Assembly: GCA_022701365.1 (NCBI GenBank)
Contig: JAKUHH010000201.1
Span: 1,240,001-1,304,000 of the forward strand
DNA length: 64,000 bases
Origin: Mycocentrospora acerina
Lineage: Eukaryota > Ascomycota > Dothideomycetes > Pleosporales
Direction: 5' to 3'
The notes beneath the pieces were generated by a model. The model searched no databases and had not been told where the DNA came from. It was given only the letters and a program-made list of their open reading frames with translations. Positions 22,533-33,804 of the stretch are shown piece by piece (position 1 is the first letter of the stretch; every line of letters begins with the position of its first letter). A program made the translations under genes and the position numbers.

Positions 22533-25500
22533 CTACCTCGCAATTCTCGATCCCCCACTCTTCCGAGCTACTGCACTTCCACTCTGCCGCCGCATACTTT
22601 CCAGTTTCTGTCGTAACTGCTCGTGAATCTGTTTGTTCTGCGCCCACCCTTCACTGAGCTTTTGCATGCGGATCGCGGCGATAACAGCCAAGGCTGCAGA
22701 CTTGAGTGTGGGACGACGCTCATGAACGGTAATGTCTGGTGTGATACCCATTTGCGAGATGAGATCGAGATCCGATTTGTTACTGCGACAGTGTTAGTCA
22801 AATGGTCACGAAAGATTTTGATCATGGGAAGAGGGAGTAATTACCATTGGCTGTACATCTCGATTTGCATCAAGAAGAACCGTTTTTGATAACTGAGCGC
22901 TTCCCGGAACGCTTCGGCTCGTGAGCTCCGTGCACGCAGGAACTGAATTTGTTTGGCGAGACCATTGAGCTCCTTGATGTGGCGTTTCTCCAGAGCCTGA
23001 GTCTGCGCGCCAAGATCGACGGCATTGTTTGTTGCTTTCTGCTGTGATGCTTTTACTGATGCTTGGAGGAGGCGAAGCTGAGATTCTTTTTCGCGGAGCT
23101 GCGATTCCAACTCGCGTAAGTGTTGCTCTAGGGAAGATTTTTGGTCTCGCTGTGCGGCCTTGGCCTCGATCTGGAGTTGGTGGTACTGGGCTTCTTTGTC
23201 GTTAATCCGCCATTCCAGATCATGCATCTTGTCTTCGAGTGCCGCTTTTTGTTCACGCTGGACTGTCCGTGATTCAGTCTGTAGGATCTTGTACTGGCTT
23301 TCCTTTTCACGGATCTTGGACTCCAAATCGTAAATCTTCTCTTCCAGAGCAGCCTTTTCTTCTCGTTGAGAAGCTCGTGACTCGGATTGCAGAGCACTGC
23401 TCTGGCTCTCTTTCTCGCGCACTGTTGCTTCGAGAAGAGTAATCTTCTCCTGTAGTGATATCTTCTCTTCCATAAGCTCGTCTTCCTGCTCTTGGAGGAC
23501 CTCGATCTCCGCTTCAAACTCGTCTTTCTCTCGGTGTGCTGTGTCTCTCAATTCCTCGAGGGCCTCAAGACGCTCTTGAGCCAACTGTTGGAGCGCATCG
23601 ATTTGGCTTCTCTGCGAGTTGAAGTTTTCACGCAGATCGTCCAGTTCATCGTCCCGCTTACGAACAAGATCCTGCATAACGTCAAGCTGTGTGTCAGGCT
23701 CATCGGCATGGTTCCGCAGAGCGTCGAGTTCGGCGTCTCGCGCAGAGATTGTTCGTCGTGCCGTGTCCAGGTCCCTGATCCGGTCACCTAGTTCGCTCTT
23801 CAGTTGTTTCAGCTGTTCGAGTGCAACTTCTTGCGATTCGACCTTCTTTTGTAAGCTTGATAGTTCGCGTTCGCGGGATTGCGAAGACGACTGCATGCTT
23901 GCGAGGTCGCGCGAGAGTGCGTCTCGCTCACGAGTCATGTTTTGCAGTGCTTCAATCTGAGTGTCCTTGCCAGACATAGTGGAGCGCAAACTGCGCATCT
24001 CTTTCTCCATGTCGTTACGCTCCTGGCGAAGTGTAGCGACTAATGAATCGCGATCATTGTTCCCTCTGCGGAGTGCCTCCACTTGTTCGTCCTTGCCCGA
24101 CATCCTTGACACAAGATCGTCGCGTTCACGTCGAACGTCTGATAGTTCACGTGAAAGCGCATCACGTTCCCGTAATGCCTTGTTCAGAGCGTCGACTTGT
24201 GCGTCCTTCCCAGTGAGTGTTGAACGTAAACCATCGATTTCTTGAGTTGCATCATCGCGCTCACGACGGAGGCGATCCAGAGTCTCCAAGTTTCGATCCT
24301 TTTGGCTAATGGTAAGGCGGAGCTGCTGTACTTGCTGTTCATATGATGTGATCTCGCGCTCCAGACGTGTGATTTGTTGTGTTGATTCCTGGAGTTGTTT
24401 GCGACAATCATCAAGTTGGTCAGCTTTGGCTTCCGCAGCATCAACTCTGGATTGAAGAAGCTCAATCTCTACACCCTTCTCACGGGTGATATCGACTACC
24501 TTCTGGCGAGAGTCACGGGCCGCTTGTTGTGCGAGTTGAGTCTGACTGTCACCCTGAGATTCGGCGATTTGCAAGCGTTCACGCATAGCATCCGTCTCCG
24601 CTTCCTTCTCGTCTTGAATAGTTTGCATGCGACGCTGAAATTCTTTAACGTTGGCGTCCTTCTCGCGTTCCAGTGATCGAAGACGCTCTTCAAGGATGGA
24701 CAACTCCTCTCGTTTCTGGACTTCCATTTCTCTCAATTCACCTTCTGCCTCATCCAGTTGTAGTTCAAGTTCGCGAACGTCTTGGTCCTTGTCCTGTGTC
24801 GCAGATGCGAGTTTCGCCTGCAAAGCTTGAATTTCGGAGTTCTTCTCGTGCTCGAACGAGCGCAAACGCTCTTCTACAACAGAAAGCTCGCGTCGTTTCT
24901 GGTCTTCTGCTGCTTCGAGCTCCCGTTCTGCTTCGTCCAGCTGTTGCTCCAATTCGCGAACCTCCTGGGTTTTGCCCTCCGCTGCGGAGTCCAGTTTCGT
25001 CTGCAAAGCATCAATTTCAGCGTCTTTGGAGCGTTCGAGCGACCGAAGTTGGTCTTCCAGGTCTTCAATCTTCTCGCCTTGTTCCTCCAGCTGACGTGCT
25101 CTGCCTGTCTCGTTGACATCTCTGTTCTTTTGAAGCGAACGCAATTCTTCTTCCAAGTCAGCGATCTTTTTCGCTTGTTCCTCCAGCTGTTTGGTTTTTC
25201 CTTCGAGATCGGCTGACTGGGATCCTTGTGCTGTCTTGAGTTTGTTCTCAAGTTCGTCGATATGGGCCTCGTGATCGTCCAGTAATTCGTCCCTCCGCGA
25301 CACTTCAGCTTGTGCGTTCTCCAGCTCAGCGCTGACCTTCTCCAGATCATCTTCGGCACCTCGTGCTTCTTCTAGTCTTGCTTCCAGGCGTTCAACCTCG
25401 GTGGCACGCTCCTCAGCCAGCCGTCGGAGCTCGTCCATTTCTTCGCGCAATCCCTCGTCAACGTGTCGTTTCTTCACCTTTTCGGCGTACTCCTTGAGCT

Positions 25501-26288
25501 GCTGCTTGTACATCTCGAGTTCTCTCTCGGCCGCTTTCAGATCTTTCGAATACTGCTTAATATCGCGGCCCATTGCGACCTTCTCTGTCTTGAGGTTGAT
25601 GTTCTCTTCCATGGCCCGCATATTGAAGTCCGGGGCTGTCCGCTTAAGATTTTCCTCCAAGAAATGGATCTTGAGCTTGAGGCCAAAGTTTTCTTTGTCG
25701 ATCTGTTCGAGACGCTGTAGTACGTGTCAGTAACGTTCTCACAGTCGTCGAGTGTTGCATGTCAGACATGGCAGGCGAACTTACAGCCTCCTGCTCCCTC
25801 AGAGTGAGCACATTTCCGTTCCCGGAATCCATCTCGCCCTCTGCTCTCCGCGGCATTGCCATAGACGCACTCATTGTGCTCGAGTTTACATCGGGCATGG
25901 GTGTGCGATCATCGATAGATTCACTGAACGAACTCGACTGAGCGTCGAAGGTGCTGGCCTCGGGTAGCGGAGAGTTGCTCATCACGAAGCCGGGCCTCAT
26001 AGCGGCTGGAGTGGTGAGTTTGCCGTCGAGCAGGCCGTTGACCTGGCGAGTGCGGTTCGTGGTTGCGCTCCTCAGCATAGGCGTGAACTCAGCCTTCGCG
26101 TTGGTGGCACGCCGGGTAGCGAGGCTATTTCGGGGGGTACGGGCGCCGCCCATCTGCTTGAAGAGGTTGTCGCGGTCTGGCGGTGCTTGGAACGACTCCT
26201 CTCTGCTGAACGACAGCCCCTCGTTGTGTGTGAAGCGCGTCACATCGCCAACTTCGGTGCGAGGCGTGTCGGGAAGGTATTGCGCCAT
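22533..26288 (-). CDS. Pericentrin-like spindle pole body protein (Pcp1/PcpA)
   Basis: Scaffold that anchors gamma-tubulin complexes at the spindle pole body. Exons 26288-25785, 25714-22845 and 22782-22533 (1,207 residues); introns are 70 and 62 nt. The CM1 motif (gamma-tubulin complex binding) spans the first junction: LTLREQEA/RLEQIDKENFGLKLKIHFLEENL, about residues 160-195. It is followed by roughly 880 residues of continuous coiled coil built of Glu/Leu/Arg heptads. Several segments are near-repeats (for example the RERDALSRELSDVRRERDDL type), suggesting internal duplication. The end carries a PACT-type centrosome-targeting domain (ELNGLAKQIQFLRARSSR, then QMGITPDITVHERRPTLKSAA). CM1 plus PACT in one protein fits Pcp1/Spc110 rather than the ApsB/Mto1 class. 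Confidence 0.92.
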
Positions 26289-26673
26289 GGTAATATATGT
26301 CTGATACTAACGCATGAGTGAGAGAAATGCAGCGTTGTTGGCTCAACACGCGTCGGCTGCTGGAAGAGAGTGTGGGGCGTGTTGCGTATGTTTGTTTGTT
26401 GACGATGACGCTCGGACACACGCTAGCCGGGACGGAAGGAGCGCTTCACGCTAGGTTGGCCAGTCACGTTTCTACTTCGCCGCCCAAATTCTCGCCCAAT
26501 CGTCGACTGTTGTTCGGACGGGCGTTACAGGCAAAAAAAGTTCTGGCAAAAGAACAAGCCTGTACAGTAGTATTGTGCAAAGACAGCGTTTTCCAACCAG
26601 CAGCAGCTCCGCAGTAGGAAAATTGCCGCCGCATCCAATTAATTGTTGATCCATCGCTTACGGCTGGCTTACC
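26289..26673. promoter_or_regulatory. Bidirectional promoter of PcpA-like and ECD genes
   Basis: A 385-bp spacer between two divergent start codons. It must hold both core promoters. No TATA box is evident. Confidence 0.55.
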
Positions 26674-28656
26674 ATGGACTTTCCCCAAGACGATCTCAAG
26701 TGGTTCGGCGAAGGCTTCGAGGGCTTTCCCAAGAAGCTCCCTGAGGACGTTGTCGAATACATCATCTTCATCATTGACTCCCAGCTTTCCGATATCCAAA
26801 CAAGAGAACGACTTCAAGCCTTCCAACGTGCACTCAACGCACTAGAGAAGAAGTTTCTCAAAGAGTATATCTGGCAACGCGATGCCCTAAAGCTAGATCT
26901 TGTTCGCGAAGAGGGGAGATGGCTGCTTAGAGGACAGACAAACTATGGAGATAGTGTGGCTGATGAATGGTTAATAGTCTACCTTCTTCGAGAACTAAGC
27001 AAGGAATTCAAGAATGCTTGGATTAGAATCTATGATACGGACGGCGAGTTCTTGCTCATTGAAGCTGCCAACGCGCTACCAAACTGGCTGAATCCAGAGG
27101 TTGCAGAGAACAGGGTCTGGATCAATGCGCACCGTCTTCTCATCATTCCTCTAAGCAAGGGAGAAGAGCCAGCGCCACTGAAGCAGGACGAGGCACTGAA
27201 GGTAATCTTCGATACGCCAGCCAGACCTCAACAATACTTGAAGGTTGAAAAAGAAGCTTTCCATCGCTTAAATGGATACCCAGCTGCCATATCAGAAAAC
27301 CAACACCATGCGACTCTTCCATTGCCACGAATCGTGGCACACGTGTTGCATTTCAACCCATCATACATCGCCTCCGTGGTAGAAGCATTCTATCTTCGCG
27401 ACCCAGTTTCTATTCGACTACTCCAGCCCGAGAAATCTAAGACTCCGTTAACCTTTCCACCAAAGGATTTTGTAAATGTCAGCGTTCGATTTACCAAAGT
27501 GTTGTACGCACAACTCATGGGTCAGCATTGGGATCCACCGGACCAATGGGCCGATGCTCTCGAGAATCTAGTTGAACAGGGCGAACCGCAAGAGCGGTCG
27601 GAGATTGGAATTAAAGTCACGGCAGGCATGGAGATGCTCGTCAAACATACTCTTTACGCTGACAAGAGAGTTGTTCGTGAGATTGGACTGCTTTTGGAAG
27701 ATCTTGAAAATGGTGATGACAGCCTGCCAACAGACGCCGAGATCTCTACATGGCCGAAGCGTGAAGACGACGAAGGATGGCTGGATATTGACTTTGCCGA
27801 ATTTGAGAAAGAGTTGGCCGGAAAAGGAGGAGCACAAGGCTTTGGGGACAAGGCCGCCCAAGAAAATCTAAAGAAGATGGTAGAGCGCTTCAATGACTTT
27901 CTTGCCGATAACGAAGCTGGTATCGAAGGAGCTGGTCTACCAGATCCCATGGACATTGATAACGACTCGGATGCGGGCAATCGAGGCTGGGAAGATCCCG
28001 AAGACAGCGACTCAAGCGATCAAGGCACTCAAACCAAAGCCAAAAAGGCCAAAGATGAGGGGGGTGAAGATGCAGGCGAGGACGATGGCGAGGACGATGG
28101 CGAAGACGACGACGATGGCGAAGATGACGCCTCTGCCGATGAGGAATTCGCCGAGTATGAGCAGACCTACGAAAAATTCATGACCCTCTCCGCTGCCGAA
28201 AAAGCCCTCCTCACAGACGAAGCACGCGAGCTTGCCCTCGCACAAGACGCTGAACAAGAAGAAGACGAAGAAATCAAAAAGCTCTCCGACATGATGCAAG
28301 CCGAGCTCTTCGGCCATGGCGCCCTCAACCTCAACGAGTCAAGTGACCAAACACCACGACCCAGCGCCATCGGTAACGCAGGGAAATCGGCAAAAGGCAA
28401 GGGTAAAGCTAAGCTCGAGGACGTCCGAGAAGACGACGAGGAAGACGAAGACGATGATGACGCAGACCTGTTGGACGAGGATTACAACCTAGCGGATAAC
28501 ATGTTGAAAGCTTTCAAGGGCCAGGCGGGCATGGCTGGCCCAGCAGGGAACATGATGAATCTCATGGGCATCCAGTTCCCACAGGATGCCGACGATGAAA
28601 TGAAAGGGCGGAGGGGTAACGGGAAGGGGAAAGCGAAAGCGAAAGCGATGCCTTGA
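26674..28656 (+). CDS. Ecdysoneless (ECD/SGT1) family protein
   Basis: Single-exon protein of 660 residues. The N-terminal half matches the ECD family: an opening that includes LPEDVVEYIIFII, WQRDALKLDLV, YGDSVADEWLIVYLLRELS, and NALPNWLNPEVAENRVWI. Animal ECD and its fission-yeast relative have been linked to pre-mRNA splicing and cell-cycle control; the role in this fungus is inferred only. Residues about 420-510 are an Asp/Glu tract built of repeated EDDGEDD-like units. A second acidic patch precedes the basic, Gly/Lys/Ala-rich C-terminus. ATG 26674 is supported by the immediate match to the family start. Confidence 0.9.
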   Translation: MDFPQDDLKWFGEGFEGFPKKLPEDVVEYIIFIIDSQLSDIQTRERLQAFQRALNALEKKFLKEYIWQRDALKLDLVREEGRWLLRGQTNYGDSVADEWLIVYLLRELSKEFKNAWIRIYDTDGEFLLIEAANALPNWLNPEVAENRVWINAHRLLIIPLSKGEEPAPLKQDEALKVIFDTPARPQQYLKVEKEAFHRLNGYPAAISENQHHATLPLPRIVAHVLHFNPSYIASVVEAFYLRDPVSIRLLQPEKSKTPLTFPPKDFVNVSVRFTKVLYAQLMGQHWDPPDQWADALENLVEQGEPQERSEIGIKVTAGMEMLVKHTLYADKRVVREIGLLLEDLENGDDSLPTDAEISTWPKREDDEGWLDIDFAEFEKELAGKGGAQGFGDKAAQENLKKMVERFNDFLADNEAGIEGAGLPDPMDIDNDSDAGNRGWEDPEDSDSSDQGTQTKAKKAKDEGGEDAGEDDGEDDGEDDDDGEDDASADEEFAEYEQTYEKFMTLSAAEKALLTDEARELALAQDAEQEEDEEIKKLSDMMQAELFGHGALNLNESSDQTPRPSAIGNAGKSAKGKGKAKLEDVREDDEEDEDDDDADLLDEDYNLADNMLKAFKGQAGMAGPAGNMMNLMGIQFPQDADDEMKGRRGNGKGKAKAKAMP

Positions 28657-29394
28657 TTAAATAAAAGTTTAATGAATGAATATCACTTTCAAACTGAACG
28701 CGTGGGATCAATAAATTCTTCAATCATCTAATTTGAGCAGAGTAAGTGGCTTGCATTGCGAGTACATAGCCGCAGACTTTGGAAGTCATACATACACACA
28801 TACATACATACATACATACATACATACATACATACATACATACATACATACATACATACATACATACATACATACATACATACAACTGAGACGCGTGGCT
28901 CGGTCACGAATACGTCCGTTTACGAGGTGGATGAGTATATATAGATATAAACGTATACGTATACGGCCATTTTACACAAATCATATACGTGTGCCTCCAC
29001 ATTTACACGAACAACGACTGGCCCACCCACGCGTGACAAACCATCCGCCCAACGAACGACACAGCACGAGAGACAACACAAGGAGAGAAGCAAAAGAAGA
29101 GGGGAGAGAGAGAAAAAAAACGCATGAATCAAAACATCGCAATATACACATACGTACACTCAAAGGGGATATTATAAAAGAGAACAAACAAACAAGACAA
29201 AGATGACCAGTCATGCACAGACAGACATACGAATACACACACACAACCATTTGTTTACATAGAGAAAAAATTTCCACCTCCACCTTTCGCCGCTTCCAAC
29301 TCATCTAATCCTCCCCCCTCCCCTCGTCTTTGCCAATCCTTTCCTCGACTCGTAGTCTCGAAACATGGTGGTCAAAATAGAAAGAAAATTACGT
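28657..29394. other. Convergent intergenic region with tetranucleotide repeat
   Basis: Lies between the 3' ends of the ECD and tyrosinase genes. It contains the TACA repeat and a purine-rich tract near 29080-29130. No gene is seen; the frames through the repeat encode only repeating His-Thr-Tyr-Ile. Confidence 0.8.
28801..28884. repeat. (TACA)21 microsatellite
   Basis: Twenty-one perfect tetranucleotide units, extended on the left by imperfect CATA/CACA units from about 28787. Confidence 0.97.
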
Positions 29395-31886
29395 TTACTG
29401 CGTTTCCGCGTACAGGAACTTGCCTGACGGGTCGACGTAGTGGACAACCTGCTTGATGAGGCACTGTGTCTTCTCGTCAAAGTAGGTTGGTGTGCCGACA
29501 GCGTAGGAAGGCTTGTCGCTAGATGGCTTGTCGCCAGATGGCTTGCCGCTGGCGGGGCTGTTGGTGTACGATGGGTTGCCAGCAATGATAGTGCCGGTGG
29601 GCTTGCTGTCGTATCCGCCATTGGGCTTGCCGCTGGAAGAGGGATTGCCGTTGGAGTAAGAAGGCTTGCCGCTGCTGTACTTGGGGGGCTCCGCGTACGA
29701 GGCGCTGTCGTCGGAAGGAATAACGTCGATGGGGCGGGGCTTGTAGGTGAAGGGCTCGCCGGCAGGGAGGTTCTTGGTGGCGTCTGGGAGCTTCACAAAG
29801 GGAGCGCTGAGGTCAGGAAGGTCGCCGGAGCTCGTGGCGGGGACGACCTTGGCGCACTTGACGGAGATGTGGAGGTTAGGGATCGAGGACGCGTCCATCT
29901 GGCCGTTGGGGCCGATGACAATGTAGTGCAAGTTCTTGGCGAGGTATGGCTCAACGTGCTCGGGCTTGAGCGACTGGAGCTTGCCCTCCTTCTGCTTGCC
30001 CTGGAGGCAGGTGGTCAGGGGAAGGTTGCCCTCAGTCATGACGGGGTCACCGCCAGCCATGGAGCCACCAAGAACACCGTAGGCACCGACGTAGTTGGCA
30101 TTCTGGGTGAAATCGTCGGCGGGGTTGTAGTCAGCCTCAGAGTCGCCGCTGGCAGGTACGTATGCTCCAGTAACGTTCTTGCTCTGGTAAGAAGAGGGGA
30201 GCGTTACGGTAGTGTTGGTCAATGGGTAGCGGCCAGTAGAGTTGGTAGGGACGGTGTAGTTGGAACCCGAGGTCGAGTTCGTAGCGTCATCGCGGAGGAA
30301 GCAGTGAACGGTGTACGATCCAGCCATGGCAAACTTGTTGGCGACAATCGAGAGAACGGTGTGGTAATCGCCCTCCTCGAATGGACGACCAAGGTACTGG
30401 CCGGTAGTCGGGTCGGTATCATCGCCACGCTTGGTCAGACTCCTGACACCAGCGCCGTAGAGGCTGGTGACAGCCTGTGCAACCTGAGAGTAGGTGCGCT
30501 GGCTGGTCTCCGGGTAGTGGTAACCGAGGACGCGGGTATCTCTAATGTCGTTGCTAGTGAAGTAGTTACCGGCGGTATCCTTGGTGAAGGGCTTCAGGGG
30601 TGTGTTGCTGTTCTTGGGTTCACCCTGGTTCCACTGGGCCATGGGTCGGTTGATGTTGCCGCCAGCGACCCAGGTGTCGGGGGCGATGAACTGGTGCATG
30701 GTGAGCAGACGGTCGATGTTGGTGTGGTGGAGCCAGAAGATGGGGTCGAAGGAAGACAGATCAAGGTAGTACATGTGACCTCCAGATTCACCACCAGCGG
30801 TGTTGTGGACAGCGTCGTGAACGGACTCGTAGCTGTCAACACCGTTACCGCTCAAATCAGTGCGGGCACCAATTTGCGAGGTGCTGACGAGACCCCACGA
30901 GGCCCTGCTGGAGAAGAGGGCAAAGACACGGTCACGGAGAGATGTACGAATGCTGTTGAAACGGGCGTTCATCTCGTTGTTGTTGTTACGAGTGGGGCTG
31001 GCAACAGGGCGACGAAGAGTAGCCGGCCAGTTGTTCCATGGGCCGCCACCCATCTCAGAGGGAAGCGAGCTGCCAAAGCTGTATGCGTACAGGGGATTGG
31101 CAATTGTGACTTGACCCTGGGGCTTGGTGACGGACACAGTCTGGTCACGAATCGACTGGGGGACGGTAGGCTGGTTGGTACCTGGGTCCATAGCCCAATC
31201 CCAGTAGGGCATGCGGAGACCGGATGCAGCATTCAACCAGCGCTGACGTGTGCTGGTGGGGAAGGTAGCGACAACCTCCAAGACAGACTGGTACAATGCT
31301 TGCTGTAACATTCGTTAGTAACCGGCCGACTTATTTTATGCGATTTCACATACCTCAAAAAGAGCAAGGTAGGGCCTGTGCCATGAGCCAAAGAGGGACT
31401 GCGCGTGAGGGCAGAAACCAGCCTGGTTAACCAAGGGGGTAGGGAAACCACCCCACGTGACGTAAGGACGACCGTGGATACCTAAGGAATCATCAGTACA
31501 TAGCGACGTCAAGTTATGCATAGCGCGAACATACCGACAACCTGGTAATAAGACAGCCTGTCGGACTTGTCCTTGGCCATGAATCTCTCCATGCCTAAAA
31601 GGTACAAGTTCCACTGGTCGGCGTTTCGCGCCAAAGTACGGATCTCAAGACGGGGCGAGGAGCCCTGGTTGGGAACACCAGTGATGGCAAGGAAGCCGCT
31701 GTTCTGGCGCTTGGCGAGCTCGTCGGACACGACGTCCATCTGTGCCTGAATGACATTGTCGTTGGATGCAGCCCTGGGGTGGTTGTGGTGTGCGGCGCCG
31801 TGCTGGAACGCAGTGGTGAACTGGAGGAGCGCCAAGAAGGCGAAAACCATGGTCATCGCGTTCTGGGGCTTGCTGAAGCTGGCCAT
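29395..31886 (-). CDS. Secreted tyrosinase (type 3 copper monooxygenase)
   Basis: Oxidises monophenols and diphenols to quinones. Exons 31886-31535, 31481-31354 and 31302-29395 (795 residues); introns are 53 and 51 nt, the second with a TACTAAC branch. A hydrophobic signal peptide-like segment lies at residues 11-27 (MTMVFAFLALLQFTTAF). Copper A ligands are H120 (GIHGRP), H143 and H152 (CPHAQSLFGSWHRPYLALFE). C141 sits two residues before H143, where the Cys-His thioether forms in fungal tyrosinases. Copper B region: H322 and H326 (VHDAVHN), then FDPIFWLHH. The C-terminal domain is followed by a Ser/Pro/Gly/Lys tail of repeated GKPS/NPSY-like units and a short conserved-looking end. It is about 14 kb from the DHN-melanin PKS but in a different melanin route, so a link is speculative. 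Confidence 0.94.
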
Positions 31887-33804
31887 GATGAAGAAGAGGA
31901 ATGCGCGTTCGTTTCAAAATGGTTCCACGTAACAGCGACAATCGTAGAAGGGAAACCTGGAAAATGCGAACAACAAGGTAGAATGCAGGAAGCGATGCGT
32001 GTGCAAATGAGCGGAACGACCGTGGATCAAAGTCCTCGGTCTGGGAAAAGTGAAGACAAGAAGGTCCTTTGGGGCGAAACCTCAAAGTCGAAAGAATAAC
32101 GAGGAATCGAAAGGTTGGCGTCCAGGGAAGAAGCGGGTAGCCAGGGCCATATAACGAGACAGTCCTATTTGTGTCCATACTAGACTCGGACTGGAGGTGA
32201 TCTCGTCTCCCTCCTTTAGGCCTTGTGGCGGCCTTGCCGGTCAGCGTGGCGTCCGTGTTGTCGGCACCATGGCCGCTTGATTGGGTCGACGTTGCGCAGC
32301 AGCGGGGCGGTGGACAAGCCCCTTGAGTCTCCGAAACGAACCAACATGAGTGATCCACATGCCTATTTCCCCTGACTTGACCGCATGCAGAGAAGCGCTG
32401 GGGCCTGAACGAGTCGCTGATTCGACTCCCACAGGCGCCATCCAACGCCTTCTCCAGCTGGCTCACGCCAGGTACACGAGATGTTGTGCTCACCCGCTTC
32501 CCAGAAACTCGACGATGCTGTTTCTTTTGGGGCTCTTTTCTATGGTGCGACCTGGAGTTCACAAGCCCAACGTTCACAATGTGGAACCCCTCCAACGGTG
32601 CTGCTCCCAATCCGTCCGCCGGTGCAAGAGGCGAACCGAGCGACAGCTTAACCTTTTGCAAAGACTCGCCGCTAGCAGTCCCGCCTCTTTTCTCCAAGCT
32701 CGACGCAGTGTCATCTCGTACACACTAAAGCGCTCGTTGTATCTGTTCAGCCCGCTGCCACCTGCATGCCATGACCGAGTTGAACGCGCGTCTGCTCACG
32801 AACAAAGCAAAGTCTCTGCGAGACGCTTTCGTGGGAATCAATAGGTAGAGTCGCAGCATGGCTCGGTCGTACAAACGCTTGGGTGGCGAGTTGACAAGAC
32901 ATTGGCAATAGGTAGTAGTCGAAGGGGGGGAAGGGGGAAAGCTGATATTGTCACTACTGCTGTTGGCCTAGACGCACACACGCACTCACACATTCACAGC
33001 ATACGCACACGCACACGCACACAATAAAGCCCGCCCAGTCATTGGCAAACGCCATTCTAATATCCCGCTACGATCCAAACTCTTGATCTGATCGTCCTTT
33101 CACGAGCTCCCCTCCCGTATCTCCTCTTTGTCGATGCAAGTAAAAAAAGTAAATAAAAAGGCAGCATAAAGCCCGTCTTGTGCACGAACGACTATCCCAA
33201 TCCCAATCCCACTCCCAATCCCATTCCCGTTCCCCACCACCCACTAGAAGTCGCCGCTTCCCATGTGCATGAAGCCACCGCACGTCCGCCCCACCGGCAC
33301 ATTCGGCAAGTCCTTCTCTCCACACCTCACATCCGACGTTGGAACGTCGTTGTTTCACTCTCCTGATCGACGACTGTCGTAATGCTTGATTTGAGTCAAG
33401 CTTTTCACTATTCTATGGGGAGCCCGTATTCTCAACAACATTGACAGCAACAACGCGTCGGAATGACGTTTTGTTTTCACTCGCGCGCTCTCGCTGGTGG
33501 CAACCAAGTGCCGACATGGCGAGAGTGGTTCATGTGAATTGCACGATCCATGGGTGGGTTGGCGGATCCTTCGTTTTGCTAAATTTGGAAACGGCAGGTG
33601 GGTATGCGAGGATTGCGCGATGCGACCGAGATGACGCAGTACTCACCACTATGTACATACAATACACCTATCTAGATAGGATGTAGGAGCTGCAAATATA
33701 GAGAATGGCCGAGATTCAAATTTAACCATCTAATACAGGAGCTGGAAAAAGACAAACAGTCATAGAGTCATGTCATATCATATCATTACCGTCCACCTAC
33801 ACCG
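31887..33804. other. Tyrosinase upstream region and PDC 3' region
   Basis: About 1.9 kb without a recognised gene. Frames of 160 codons on the plus strand (32350-32844) and 350 on the minus (31645-32697) have no family features; the latter overlaps tyrosinase exon 1 in another frame. A degenerate CCCAAT run (about 33195-33235) and CACA-rich sequence near 33000 are simple repeats. Confidence 0.6.

Noticed and set aside
28801..28884. Possible CRISPR-like array
   Set aside because: It is a pure tetranucleotide microsatellite with no spacers, in a fungal genome.
29440..31308. A 622-codon open frame antisense to tyrosinase exon 3
   Set aside because: It mirrors the coding strand of a clearly functional gene, has no domain, and its Val/Gly-rich composition is what the complement of tyrosinase codons produces.
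31645..32697. A 350-codon minus-strand frame upstream of tyrosinase
   Set aside because: It overlaps tyrosinase exon 1 in another frame, shows no recognisable domain and no splice-supported extension.
32350..32844. A 164-codon plus-strand frame in the tyrosinase upstream region
   Set aside because: No domain, no signal sequence, no supporting splice sites and unremarkable composition.
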